From assembly GCF_900110865.1 (NCBI RefSeq), contig NZ_FOFD01000005.1:62001-126000 (forward strand): a stretch of DNA of 64,000 nt, read 5' to 3'. This document shows positions 35,023 through 44,518 of this stretch, piece by piece. Position numbers and translations under genes: made by a program. The notes under the pieces are model-generated. The model ran no database searches. It saw only the letters and a program-made list of their open reading frames with translations, and was not told where the DNA came from. Numbering within the stretch: the first letter of the stretch is position 1; every line of letters starts with the position of its first letter. Source of the stretch: Natrinema salaciae (GTDB taxonomy: Archaea; Halobacteriota; Halobacteria; Halobacteriales; Natrialbaceae).

Positions 35023-37287
35023 TCACACGAGGAAGTCGCCGCTGATCGACTCGCGCGCGTCTCGGAGATACCAGTAGGTCCCGCGCGCGGTGCGGACGAC
35101 GATCCCGAGGACGGCCAGCGCGTAGACGGCGAGAGAGCCGAACAGCGACACGCGGGTCACCTGCAGCGTCGCGGTCCGGGACTCGTGTTGGGCCGCGACG
35201 TCCGCCGCGCGACTCGACTCGCCGGCCGCCTCGAACGTCGTCGTCGCGTTCTCGTAGGCCGCGTTCATCTCGTCGACGCCGTCGGTGTACGCGTCGTACT
35301 TGGCCGGATTCAAGAGCAGCGGTTGGCCGGCGACCGTCAGGAACTGCTCCGACTCCATCGTCGACCACGTCTCCTCGGCCCGCTGACGCGCTCGTTCGCC
35401 CCTCGAGACGGCCGCAGTGTAGTTCTCGAACGACGATTCGGCGCTCGCCTCGAGCGTCGCGGCCCGCTCGTCGTCACCCTGCAGCGAGACGACGCGAGCC
35501 AGCTGTCGCTGAATCGTCGCTTCTTCCACCAGCGAGACGTTACCGGACTCGAGGCGCTCCTCGTAGTACGCCTCCTGATCGCCGATCGCCGTTTCGAGGT
35601 CGCCCTCCGCGGTGGAGAGCACCCTGTCGCTGTCCGCTCGGAAGGCCGCGCCGTCGAGTTCGGCAGCGTAGAGCGTCATCGTGTTGTACGCGGCCGCCGC
35701 CTGGACGATTTCCGTCTGGGCCGCCTCGTACTCGCCGGCCGACTGTCGCTCGCGGACACCCTCCATGGACTCGAGGTACAGCGACGCCGCGCTGCCGTAG
35801 GAGAGAACGGTCGTGACGTCCTCGCTGGAGACGTCGCCCGATCGCATCCGGTCGTCCATCGTGTCGATCATCGCGACGGTTCTGTCGGCGACCGGCCCCT
35901 CGTACGTGGAGACGTCCTGGCGTATCGGATCGAGATCGAGCGGCACCGGTGAAGCGACGACGATCACCGTCCGCTCGTCGACGCCGTTGCCGTCGACCAC
36001 GTACGTCCACTCGTAGCTGGTCCCCAGTTCCGCATCGGTGTCGAACGCGGCCCGGTACACCACCGGTTGGGACCCACCGGCGTCGAGGTTCCCCGGCGAC
36101 TCCTCGATCGTCAGCCACCTGTCCGGCCCGTCTTCGAGCGTTATCTCGAGGTTCTCGACAGTGTTGTAGCCGAGCACCTCGCCGACCGAGGTCGACTGCC
36201 GTTCGGGTTCACCGATCGGAACGTCGCCGAACTCGATCCGATCGGGGGCATCGAGTTCGGTCCCGTGTTCGATGCTCACGGTCCCCTCGTAGCTCGTATC
36301 CGTTGCGCTGAGATTCGTCGAGCTGACCGTGCCGCTGATGGCGTACTCCCCCTCCTCGAGTCGGGTGTCCGCCGTGACGGCCAGTTCGACGGTCTGCGCG
36401 CGCTGGCTCCAGCCGTCGATCGTCTCGGGCTGGTTCGCGACCGAGACGTCGATACCGGCGTTCGAGGAGTACGCCGTGACGTCGTCGAGCACCAACGGGA
36501 GATCGCCCGCGTTCTCGACCTCGAGCTCGACGATCTTCGTGATCGTCGACGTCGAGTCTCGCGGCTCGTCGAACGTCATCTCGTCGTCGAGTTCGATCGC
36601 GCCGAACTCGGCGGGGTAGATGACGTTGCCCTCGACCTCGACGGTTCGGGCCGCCTCGTCGTTCCCGTTCGGGACGAGTTCGACCTCCCACGAGAGGTCC
36701 TCGTGCTGGGCGACGCCGCTGTCGGCGTAGGCGTTCCAGGTCAGCGTGGTACCGCTCGCACTGACGCCGAGATCCGCGTCCGGATCGGTGCTGACGACGG
36801 TCGCGTCGACGTAACTGAGGCTCTCCTCGCCGGTGAGTTCCTCGATGGCCACCTCGCCGGACGCGCTATCACCGACGACTACGCCACCGATATCGAGGGG
36901 TTCCTCCGCCAGACCGGCGATGGCGGGGCGAACGACCTGAAACTGATCCGAGTCGCGGCCGGCGCTCACGGTGACCGTCCCGTCGCCCGCGTCGTCGTCC
37001 GCGTCGATCTCGAGAGTGATCCGCGCCGTGGTTTTGGCGGGAACGGTCCGTCGATCCGGATCGACGGAGATCCCGGACGCCGACGACACGTCGATCGAGA
37101 CGGACTCGTTCCGGTCGTTCGTTACCGTGACGGAGTGCGTTTCGGTCCCCGTCCCCACCTCGACCGGCCCGCTCGCTGCGTCGACGGTGACGGAACCGCT
37201 CTGGGCGACCGCCCCCGGGACCGCGGCTATCGTCAATCCGAGAGCGAGGGCGCAGACGACTGCGACGGGCAGGGCTCGCTCAGACAT
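35023..37287 (-). CDS. secreted/membrane protein: Ig-like domains, helical region, C-terminal TM
   Basis: The 754-residue product starts at MSERALPV, whose ATG overlaps the previous stop by 8 bp. A signal peptide (to about residue 28, ending AVAQSG) is followed by several Ig-like beta domains of the archaeal surface type (VTVTNDRNESVSIDV, TKIVELEVENAGDLPL, VTADTRLEEGEYAISG). A helical region (about 490-700) comes next, then one membrane helix near the end (LFGSLAVYALAVLGIVV) and a short cytoplasmic tail (RDARESISGDFLV). The layout suggests an outside sensing or adhesion part coupled across the membrane. It is the last gene of the minus-strand set. Family not recognised. Confidence 0.8.
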   Translation of the reverse strand: MSERALPVAVVCALALGLTIAAVPGAVAQSGSVTVDAASGPVEVGTGTETHSVTVTNDRNESVSIDVSSASGISVDPDRRTVPAKTTARITLEIDADDDAGDGTVTVSAGRDSDQFQVVRPAIAGLAEEPLDIGGVVVGDSASGEVAIEELTGEESLSYVDATVVSTDPDADLGVSASGTTLTWNAYADSGVAQHEDLSWEVELVPNGNDEAARTVEVEGNVIYPAEFGAIELDDEMTFDEPRDSTSTITKIVELEVENAGDLPLVLDDVTAYSSNAGIDVSVANQPETIDGWSQRAQTVELAVTADTRLEEGEYAISGTVSSTNLSATDTSYEGTVSIEHGTELDAPDRIEFGDVPIGEPERQSTSVGEVLGYNTVENLEITLEDGPDRWLTIEESPGNLDAGGSQPVVYRAAFDTDAELGTSYEWTYVVDGNGVDERTVIVVASPVPLDLDPIRQDVSTYEGPVADRTVAMIDTMDDRMRSGDVSSEDVTTVLSYGSAASLYLESMEGVRERQSAGEYEAAQTEIVQAAAAYNTMTLYAAELDGAAFRADSDRVLSTAEGDLETAIGDQEAYYEERLESGNVSLVEEATIQRQLARVVSLQGDDERAATLEASAESSFENYTAAVSRGERARQRAEETWSTMESEQFLTVAGQPLLLNPAKYDAYTDGVDEMNAAYENATTTFEAAGESSRAADVAAQHESRTATLQVTRVSLFGSLAVYALAVLGIVVRTARGTYWYLRDARESISGDFLV

Positions 37288-38272
37288 CGCTATCCCCCAC
37301 CGATACGACCGAGCCAACCCTCGCTGCATCGTACGTGCGCCGCCAGACGAACAGTCGTCCGGCGACGATCGTTCCCAGCAGGCCGACGACGACGCCGTAC
37401 CCGATCAAGACGACGACGGAGGCGATCGCGAGCGTCGTTCGCGTCTGCCCGACGTCGTCGCTCATCGCTGCCAGTGCGTCTTCGCGATCGGCGAGCCCGT
37501 GGTGTGCCGCGCGCTCCCGCGCGTCACGAATCCGAATGTGAGTCGCCTCCGCGTCCTGATACGCCGCGAACGTCTCGAACCCGTTCGCGCTGACGGCCGC
37601 CTGCACGTCCGCGCAGTCGGCACAGTCCTCGAGGAAGGTAGCCGAGGTGTTCTGCGCGGTCGCGATCGTCTCGCGATCCCGCTCGAACTCGGCGGACAAC
37701 TGCTCCGCCTGGACCCGGAACTGCGTCGCTTCCTCGGGCATGTCGGCTCGCTCGTAGGCCGTCGCGGTCATATCGAGGTACTCGATTCGCTCGGGCGTGC
37801 CGTTCGTCGCATCGGCTTCCTCGTAGAGGCCGTCGCCGAGTCGCTCGTAGAACCGCGTCAGCGCGAGAGTCACGAGCGTCGCCTGCGTCTGATCGTACTC
37901 CTCGAGGTCGTCGGCGTAGGCGCTCACGTTTTCGGCGGCCGCGAGACTCGACTCGTAGTCGCCGTCCTCGGCCAGGACGTAGGCGCGATCGAACGCGGTG
38001 AGGGCCCCGATGACGGCCTCGAACTCGGCTCGTTCGGCCGCGGTGAGTTCGCCCGTCACCTGCGTCTGGGAGACGGCGAACGTCCGGACCGTCTCCAGTT
38101 CGTCGTACTCGTCGTAGGCCTCGGTCCCTTCCATCGAACGGAACGTTTCGAAGTAGTCGTTCGCCGTCTCCTCCTGCGCGGCGGCGGTCCCCCCGAACAG
38201 CGGTATCGTCGTGATCGTCGCGACGACGAGTATCGCGGTCAGTAGCGTCGCCCGACGGCTGTGTGTGTGCAT
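37280..38272 (-). CDS. secreted helical protein with C-terminal TM
   Basis: The product has 330 residues. A signal peptide (to about residue 32, GGTAAAQEE) is followed by an all-helical, acidic region (35-270) that reads like tetratricopeptide-type helical repeats (AFDRAYVLAEDGDYESSLAAAE). A Cys pair DCADC sits near 220. One membrane helix (SVVVLIGYGVVVGLLGTIVAGRLFV) and a 20-residue cytoplasmic tail follow. The start ATG at 38272 lies 4 bp after the preceding stop, and its 3' end overlaps the next gene by 8 bp. It is similar in layout, though not visibly in sequence, to the helical part of the protein from 35023-37287; the two may form a complex. No known family seen. Confidence 0.8.
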   Translation of the reverse strand: MHTHSRRATLLTAILVVATITTIPLFGGTAAAQEETANDYFETFRSMEGTEAYDEYDELETVRTFAVSQTQVTGELTAAERAEFEAVIGALTAFDRAYVLAEDGDYESSLAAAENVSAYADDLEEYDQTQATLVTLALTRFYERLGDGLYEEADATNGTPERIEYLDMTATAYERADMPEEATQFRVQAEQLSAEFERDRETIATAQNTSATFLEDCADCADVQAAVSANGFETFAAYQDAEATHIRIRDARERAAHHGLADREDALAAMSDDVGQTRTTLAIASVVVLIGYGVVVGLLGTIVAGRLFVWRRTYDAARVGSVVSVGDSDV

Positions 38273-38276
38273 GTCG

Positions 38277-41198
38277 TTAGAACACCGTCCGTGAGAGTCT
38301 GTCGCAGAGGGCGTCGTGCTCGAACACGGCGTCGACGGCGTCGAGCAGGAGCAGGGCGGCGTGGATCGTGACGATCGCATCGTCACCGCGGCCGGCGTCG
38401 TTGCCGAGGTCCCAGGCGTGTCGCAACATCTCCTCGGCCGGCGCGGCCTCCGAGACCGATCCCCGTTCGGCCTCGACCCGGCTGGTGACCGTCTCGTACC
38501 GATCTTTGAGGGCGTTTCGCTGCGTCATCGCGTCCGAATCGAGGCGCTCGAGGAGCGTCTCGAGGTCGCACTCGCCGTCCCATTCGACGGCGGCGGCGGA
38601 CATGTCCGCACAGGCCGCGAAGAGGTCGACGTTGCGCTTGGTCGTCATCGCGTCGTTGATCGCGTCGACCGAGTCCGCGGCGGCGGCCAGCAACGCGTCG
38701 GCGACGACGTCGGGGTCCGTCCCCCCGTCCGCGAAGAGATGGCCGGCCTCCGGGAGGGACTCGACGGCATCGAGCATCCGCGTGACGACCGTGCCGTAGT
38801 ACTGCGGGATCGTCGTGTCCCGGCCGGCGTGGTCCGACAGCGACCGGACCCGCTGTCGGAGGCGATCGATCTGACTCCGCTGGGCCGACGACAGCGACCA
38901 GGTGAAGCCGGCGTCGACCTCGGCCGTCGTCGATCGATCCTCCCGGACCGTCACGATCGATTTGCCGCCGTCGAACAGGTCGTCTCGACCGGCCGGCGGG
39001 TCGATCTCGGCGCGATACTGTCCGATCAGGAGCCCGTCACGGGTGGCGGACCCGTCGCGGCCGGTCGTCACGCTAATCGTCCCGTAACGATCGCGAAGCG
39101 ACTGTTCTCGTGGCGTGAGTCGCAGCGGCGTCGAGCTAATCGGAACGCCGTCCACGCGGGATCGAAGCCGTACGCGCCCGGTTCGGGGCGAGAGCGCGAC
39201 CGTCCGATCGCCGTCCTGCGTGAACGCGACGGTCTCCGTTCGGTTCTCGTACTTGTCGTGGGCGATCTCCACGTCGACGTTCGAGCCGGGTTCGCCGGGC
39301 TCGAGGGAGACGGTCCCGGTCGCGTCCGTCGTCCGGCTGGTCCCGTCGTCCGTTCGCGTGACGGTCGCGCCGGCGATCGGGTCGCCGCCGTCGCGGTCGG
39401 TGACCGAGATCGTCGCCGGGAACGCGATCGGCAGCGTCGCGCTCGTTTTTCGGCGGCTGACCGTGACGGCCTCCGAGTCGTGCTCTCCCCGTTTCGCAGC
39501 GACGTTCCAGCTCCCCGGTTCGGACACGGAGATCCGGCCCGTTCCACCGGTGATCGTCGTCGATTTCGCTTTCGTGTCGCCGCCGTCGATCCGTCTGTAG
39601 CCGATCGTCGTCCGGCCGTCCAGCGGCCGGTCGCCATCGGTGACGGTCACGTCGAACGTGAACCCGCCGGCGTCAGCGCCGGCCCGGAAGCCGAGTCGAG
39701 AGTAGGTCACCGGTGCCAGCGCCGCCCCGAGCAGCACGCCGACGACGGCGAGCGCGTGCGGGGTCAGCTCGTTCGGCGGCCACAGGCTGTCGATTTCGGG
39801 CAACAGTCCGCCACCGACGGTTTCGACGAGCACGAGCGCCAGCGCCAGCGCGAACCCGACGGCGACGACGCTACTGATCTTGAGTCGATCACCCGTCCAC
39901 TCGTTGCGGAACCGGTACGCGCCGTAACCGACGGCGGGGCCGACGAGCGCCGGCACCACCAGAATCACGGCTTTCGTTCCGAACCCGAGTATCGTCTCGA
40001 GGAGCCCCGACTCGTCCGCTGGGGCGGGGTCCTGCTCGCTGGGTGCAGCCGAGAGCGTCACCGTCCCGACGCCGGCGTTCGTCGCGATCACCAGCGAGTC
40101 GTTCGCCGTCGCCGTCGCGTTTCCGAGCGCGAGCCGACCGTCTTCGACCCGGTGGCCGCCGTCGAACGCGTACCGTTCGATCGAGCCCGTACTCGAGTCG
40201 ATCACGACGCCACGCACGCCGAGTCCGTCGACACCCTGATCGAACGTGACCGCCGATCCCCCGTCCGCGACCGTCGCGGAGAGCGAGAACCGATCGAGTG
40301 AGACCGTCCGTCCGTCGAGCAGGGTTTCGTCTTCCGACGAAACCGAGACCCTCGCCTCGCTCACGCCCGTCAGCGACGAGAGGTCGATCTCGCCGGGGCG
40401 AACCGGCTCGGCTTCCGCGTTCACGTATCGCGTCCCGTCGGCGGTCCGTTCGGCCGTCACCGAATACGAGGAGCCGGTCTCGAGCAGCGGCTGCCAGAGC
40501 ACGAGGCCGTCGGTCGTCTCGCGGAGTTCCGGCTCGAGGGTCCGACTCGTCGAATGCCCGTCGGCGACGGAGACCTCGAGGCCGACGTCCGCGGACGAGC
40601 CGACCGCCTCGCGGAGTTCCGACTGCGGGATCGTCAACTGGGTCCCGTCCGCTCGGACCGCTCCCTCGAGGGCGGCGTCGTCGGCGGTGACCGCGACGGT
40701 ATCGTTTCCAGTGATACCGACGGTCTCGCTCGCGTTGAGCGGAAGCACGATCCGCGGGTCGTCGCCGTCGATCCAGACCGGGACGTCGTCGGCCGCGAAC
40801 GTGACGGTGTGGAGGTCGACCGCGTCTTCGTAGGTCTCGTTTCCGGCGGTGACCTGGACGGTCGCGCCGACCAGCGACTCGCCGTCGTCGACCCCCGAGA
40901 TCAGCGTTTCGATGGATACCTCGGCGGTGCCGTTACTGACGGTTTTGGGGTCGGAACTGGTCGAATTCGGTTCGCTGACGGCGACGGTCACGGTTTCCGG
41001 CCGGTCCGAGAGATCGGTGACGTCGACCGTGAGCGCGTCACCGGACCGCGTTACCCCCACGTCACCGTCGTCCTGCGCCGTCGATGCGGCCGTCGCCGGC
41101 GCGACCATCGCACCGGCGACTGCGACCGCGAGGACCAGCGCGACGAGGAGGCGGCTCGCGGTCGTGCGATCGTCGGGGATGGGTGCCAGTGCCGTCAT
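38277..41198 (-). CDS. large membrane protein with Ig-like repeats on both sides of three TM helices
   Basis: The protein has 973 residues. A signal peptide (to about 38, APATAAST) leads an outside region of beta-rich modules (40-400). Three membrane helices follow (about 410-435, 450-475 and 485-510; VILVVPALVGPAVGYG, VVAVGFALALALVLV, LAVVGVLLGAALAPV). The part after them has further beta modules of the carboxypeptidase-regulatory kind (ISVTDRDGGDPIAGATVTR) and a helical end (about 790-973) with LSSAQRSQIDRLRQRVRSL. With an odd number of helices after a cleaved signal, the C-terminal 450 residues should face the cytoplasm and could touch the tubulin-like protein encoded 2 bp upstream. It is unlike any protein I can name. 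Confidence 0.8.
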   Translation of the reverse strand: MTALAPIPDDRTTASRLLVALVLAVAVAGAMVAPATAASTAQDDGDVGVTRSGDALTVDVTDLSDRPETVTVAVSEPNSTSSDPKTVSNGTAEVSIETLISGVDDGESLVGATVQVTAGNETYEDAVDLHTVTFAADDVPVWIDGDDPRIVLPLNASETVGITGNDTVAVTADDAALEGAVRADGTQLTIPQSELREAVGSSADVGLEVSVADGHSTSRTLEPELRETTDGLVLWQPLLETGSSYSVTAERTADGTRYVNAEAEPVRPGEIDLSSLTGVSEARVSVSSEDETLLDGRTVSLDRFSLSATVADGGSAVTFDQGVDGLGVRGVVIDSSTGSIERYAFDGGHRVEDGRLALGNATATANDSLVIATNAGVGTVTLSAAPSEQDPAPADESGLLETILGFGTKAVILVVPALVGPAVGYGAYRFRNEWTGDRLKISSVVAVGFALALALVLVETVGGGLLPEIDSLWPPNELTPHALAVVGVLLGAALAPVTYSRLGFRAGADAGGFTFDVTVTDGDRPLDGRTTIGYRRIDGGDTKAKSTTITGGTGRISVSEPGSWNVAAKRGEHDSEAVTVSRRKTSATLPIAFPATISVTDRDGGDPIAGATVTRTDDGTSRTTDATGTVSLEPGEPGSNVDVEIAHDKYENRTETVAFTQDGDRTVALSPRTGRVRLRSRVDGVPISSTPLRLTPREQSLRDRYGTISVTTGRDGSATRDGLLIGQYRAEIDPPAGRDDLFDGGKSIVTVREDRSTTAEVDAGFTWSLSSAQRSQIDRLRQRVRSLSDHAGRDTTIPQYYGTVVTRMLDAVESLPEAGHLFADGGTDPDVVADALLAAAADSVDAINDAMTTKRNVDLFAACADMSAAAVEWDGECDLETLLERLDSDAMTQRNALKDRYETVTSRVEAERGSVSEAAPAEEMLRHAWDLGNDAGRGDDAIVTIHAALLLLDAVDAVFEHDALCDRLSRTVF

Positions 41199-41200
41199 AC

Positions 41201-42424
41201 TCACTCCGCGTTCCGTTCGACGTACGACTCGAGGTTGTCGACGATGCGGTCGAGCTGGGCGCTCGTGAGGTCGGCCCCGCCGCCGCGGGACTTGCCGGCG
41301 AGCGTCTCGCCGAGCATCTCGAAGTCGTCCCACGAGTGATCGAGCAGGGGGTTCAGGTCGAAGCCACCGAGCAACAGCAGGACGTCGACGTCGCTCCCGC
41401 GGCCACGTTTGGGCGTGAGACTCGCCTGCCCGGCCACGTTGATGTCGTGTTTGCCGGTCCACTCGCGGAACGCCTGATACACGTCCGGTTCGGTGATCTC
41501 GCCGTCGTCGATCATCCGTTCCGGCGCACGGACGATCGCGTAGGCGGCCGTCGTCGTCTCGATGTCCATCGGGACGAACGTCCCGCTGGCCGCCTGATCG
41601 AGCATGTACTCGAGTTCGTAGACGGAGCCGTTGAGGTCCGTCGCGACGGCGGGCGTGAAGTGGTAGGCGTCCATCTGGGACGGGATCGTCACGTAGTCTT
41701 TGATGTCGATGACGCTCCGGGTCTCGCGGCCGGCACCGATCATCAGGTCGATCGCGGTGATGATCGCGTCGTTGATCGAGTCGTACTGGTCCCCGGCTCC
41801 GTCCTCGTCGTCGAGGTGAGAGTTCGACGCGAGCAGTACCATGTCGGCGTTTTGCTCGTCGTCGTCCGTCCGGAGGAGTCGCGAGAGTCCACAGACCGCG
41901 TTGAAGTGGCGCTGGGGCTGCTCGTAATAGTACGGCCAGACGCCGAAGGCGGCGTGGATGACGCTGTCCATCCACTCCTCGGCGGCGTTGTCGTCGTTCA
42001 GGTCGCGGAGCCCGTCCCTGAACTGGTCGACGACGTAGGGAATGGACCCGTTGCCGGTCCCGCCGCCCAGCGTCGCGACGTGCATGAACGCGTCAGTCGT
42101 GCCAAACTCCGTGATCCGGTTGACGATCCGATCGAGGTCCTCCCGAGCGCACGCCGCCCCGTTCGGGAAGAAGTTCCCCGCCCCCTGCTGGGAACCGAAC
42201 TCGAGGGCGTGGGATTCGATCACGTCCTCGTCTTCGGTCGCCCCAAGCTTCGATTTGAGCCGGTCGATCGTGTTTCGGAGGTCCGCCCGATTCGTGTTCA
42301 TTACCAGGATTCGGTCGTCGATCCCCGGGTTCTCCGTCCGGTCGAAAAACTGTGATGCGATCCGTCCGCCACCCTCTCCCGAGGCGATGACGCTCCATCT
42401 CGTAAACGTGTCCGTTTGTGCCAT
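41201..42424 (-). CDS. tubulin/FtsZ-superfamily GTPase-like protein 1
   Basis: The product has 407 residues. The nucleotide-binding start GEGGGRIASQF (16-26) and the tubulin signature LGGGTGNGS (119-127, family form GGGTGTG) mark the GTPase domain. A helix with an ND pair (YDSINDAIITAIDLM, about 214-228) is where the T7-type catalytic loop would be expected. The C-terminal half is shorter than in FtsZ or CetZ. It is neither of the two FtsZ nor the CetZ proteins common in haloarchaea, but a member of the poorly studied tubulin-like group. It probably polymerises with GTP at the membrane. The gene lies 2-3 bp from its neighbours on both sides, in a set with membrane coiled-coil proteins. Confidence 0.85.
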   Translation of the reverse strand: MAQTDTFTRWSVIASGEGGGRIASQFFDRTENPGIDDRILVMNTNRADLRNTIDRLKSKLGATEDEDVIESHALEFGSQQGAGNFFPNGAACAREDLDRIVNRITEFGTTDAFMHVATLGGGTGNGSIPYVVDQFRDGLRDLNDDNAAEEWMDSVIHAAFGVWPYYYEQPQRHFNAVCGLSRLLRTDDDEQNADMVLLASNSHLDDEDGAGDQYDSINDAIITAIDLMIGAGRETRSVIDIKDYVTIPSQMDAYHFTPAVATDLNGSVYELEYMLDQAASGTFVPMDIETTTAAYAIVRAPERMIDDGEITEPDVYQAFREWTGKHDINVAGQASLTPKRGRGSDVDVLLLLGGFDLNPLLDHSWDDFEMLGETLAGKSRGGGADLTSAQLDRIVDNLESYVERNAE

Positions 42425-42427
42425 GAG

Positions 42428-44518
42428 TTACTTCATCTCGATCGCGTCGTCTGTAGTCGTCACGCTGTGCTCCCCGCTCAGATCCGCGACGGCGTCCCGG
42501 ATCACCGACCGCGGGACCGGCGCCGTCAGGAAGTTCCGCTCGAGTTCGTCGAACGGCAATCGGTCGCCCGACTCGAGGTTGTACCTGACCACGTTGGTCA
42601 GCTCGCGCTCGAGGCGGTCCCGCTCGAAGACGACGATCTCGCCGTCGGACGTCTCCGTCGCGTCGTAGCCGTCGGATTCGGCCCAGACCGCGAGCAGACA
42701 GGGCGCGTGCGACGCCCGAACGGGAAGCTCCATCGCAGTCGAGACGTATCCGTCCGCGTCGTACAGCTCCTCGAGACGCGGGCGAAGCTCCGAGAGGTGG
42801 TCGTCCATGTCCGCGCTGGTGTCCGAACAGACTCGCTCTCGGAGGCTCTGCTCGGCGAACTCGACGCTGACGGTCGTCTCGCCGTCGACGCGGACCGATC
42901 GCTCGATCGGTGCGAACGCGTCGTCGCCGGGGGTACCGCTCAGCTCGTAGCTGCCGGTCGGGACGTCCGTGAACGTCGTCGTCCCGGCGACCCGGGTCGC
43001 GATCGTCGCGGTCTCGTCGTAGCCGGCCCCCGACAGCGTCAGCGTCGCGGTCCGCTCCGCTCCGCCGCGCTCGTACGCGATCTCGACCGTCAGATCGTTC
43101 GTTTCGACGTCACCGACGCGGAGCACCGGCACGTTCGGATCGAGTTCGACCGATTCGTTTCGACGGTAGTAAAGCCCGAGGAACTCCTCGGCGTTGCGAA
43201 CCGGGAGGTCGTCGTCCGTGACTTCCCCCGACGCCTCGAGCTCCGCCGCAATGGTCTCGGCGACGTCGTCGTAGGCGTCGACGACGGCGGCCTTGGTAGT
43301 GGCCGTGTCGACGGCGTCGGCGAGCGAGCCGGCGACGTCCCGCCAGCGATCGGTGAACCGATCGAACTCCTCGATCCGCTCGAGTTCGTCGACGAAGTCC
43401 TCGTCGACGATCCCCGGCTCCGTGTAGTAGCCCGGCGGGAGCTCCGCCCGCCGAAGCGTCTGGGCCTCGTCCGCGAGGTCGCGCTCCATCGCGGCGACCA
43501 TCTCGATACAGGTCCGCCGCAGATCCGCGCGGCGGCGGCTCACCTCCGAGAGGTCCAGCGCCGAGTCCATTCCCGTGACGGCGGACTCGACGGCGTCGAC
43601 CGCGTCGAGGTACTCGGCGTCGACGTGTGCGGCCACACCGGCCGCGTCGACCGCGTCGACCAGCGCCAACACCGCGTCCCGCTCGGCGTCGAACGAACCC
43701 GAGAACTGGTCCCGGAGCCGGTCTCGCGCCTCGAGTACCGACTCGACGGCCGTCCCGTACTCGTGGCGGTCGAGGGCATCGACGGCCGCATCGAGGTCGC
43801 CTTCGATCGCCGCGGCGTCGTCCGGCCGCTGCCCACCCCGTTTCATCTCGCGGACGGTGTCGATCGCCGTCTCGATCGTCTCGTCCGCGATCGCTCGTCC
43901 GGCGTCGACCGCGTCTCGACAGGCCGGGATCGCCGCGTCGTCAGCCGGCTCGTCGATCGCCGCGTCGCGAGTCGCGAGATCCACGGCCTCGAGCCGATCG
44001 ATCGCGTCCGCGAGCCGCGACAGTTCGTCGTCCGCGAACGTCCGGAACTCCGCTTCGACGTCGTCCTCGAGTCGATCCACCTCGACGGAGAGCTCCTCGA
44101 AGGCCTGCACGTCGGCGTTCGCGACGCCTTTCGTGAGGTCGAACGCGCCGGAACCGAGGTCGAACGCGACCCCCTGCGCGCGGAAATCGCCCGCGACCGA
44201 CTCGAGGCGCGCGTCGGCGGTGAACTCCCAGTCGCCGTACGTCTCGGAGAGGTCGTTGACGTCCCGGACGGTTCGCTGGAACTCCTGTGCGACCGCTCGC
44301 GCTCGTTTCCGGACGTACTGCTGTTCGCTCGTCCCCCCGCGAGACACGACGCCGCGAACGTACAGCGCGATACCCCCGACGATGATCAGCGGAATGCCGC
44401 CGATGACGAACCAGACGGCGATGTCGGAGCTGGTCGTCACGAACACGCCGGCCCCGACCGCGGCACCCAGAACGACGAGTGCACCGATCACGAGCGCGCT
44501 CTTGACGTTTGCGTTCAT
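42428..44518 (-). CDS. two-TM coiled-coil protein with C-terminal beta and winged-helix-like parts
   Basis: The 696-residue protein begins with two membrane helices (about 8-28 and 33-55; no cleavable signal) so the long remainder faces the cytoplasm. Residues 60-430 are helical and acidic with coiled-coil character (ARAVAQEFQRTVRDVNDL, EELSVEVDRLEDDVEAEF). Residues 450-540 form a beta module (YELSGTPGDD). The end (about 550-696) looks like a winged helix (LPFDELERNFLTAPVPRSVI). It is anchored at the membrane and could tether the tubulin-like polymer, whose gene is 3 bp downstream. Its start overlaps the previous stop by 4 bp. Confidence 0.8.
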   Translation of the reverse strand: MNANVKSALVIGALVVLGAAVGAGVFVTTSSDIAVWFVIGGIPLIIVGGIALYVRGVVSRGGTSEQQYVRKRARAVAQEFQRTVRDVNDLSETYGDWEFTADARLESVAGDFRAQGVAFDLGSGAFDLTKGVANADVQAFEELSVEVDRLEDDVEAEFRTFADDELSRLADAIDRLEAVDLATRDAAIDEPADDAAIPACRDAVDAGRAIADETIETAIDTVREMKRGGQRPDDAAAIEGDLDAAVDALDRHEYGTAVESVLEARDRLRDQFSGSFDAERDAVLALVDAVDAAGVAAHVDAEYLDAVDAVESAVTGMDSALDLSEVSRRRADLRRTCIEMVAAMERDLADEAQTLRRAELPPGYYTEPGIVDEDFVDELERIEEFDRFTDRWRDVAGSLADAVDTATTKAAVVDAYDDVAETIAAELEASGEVTDDDLPVRNAEEFLGLYYRRNESVELDPNVPVLRVGDVETNDLTVEIAYERGGAERTATLTLSGAGYDETATIATRVAGTTTFTDVPTGSYELSGTPGDDAFAPIERSVRVDGETTVSVEFAEQSLRERVCSDTSADMDDHLSELRPRLEELYDADGYVSTAMELPVRASHAPCLLAVWAESDGYDATETSDGEIVVFERDRLERELTNVVRYNLESGDRLPFDELERNFLTAPVPRSVIRDAVADLSGEHSVTTTDDAIEMK

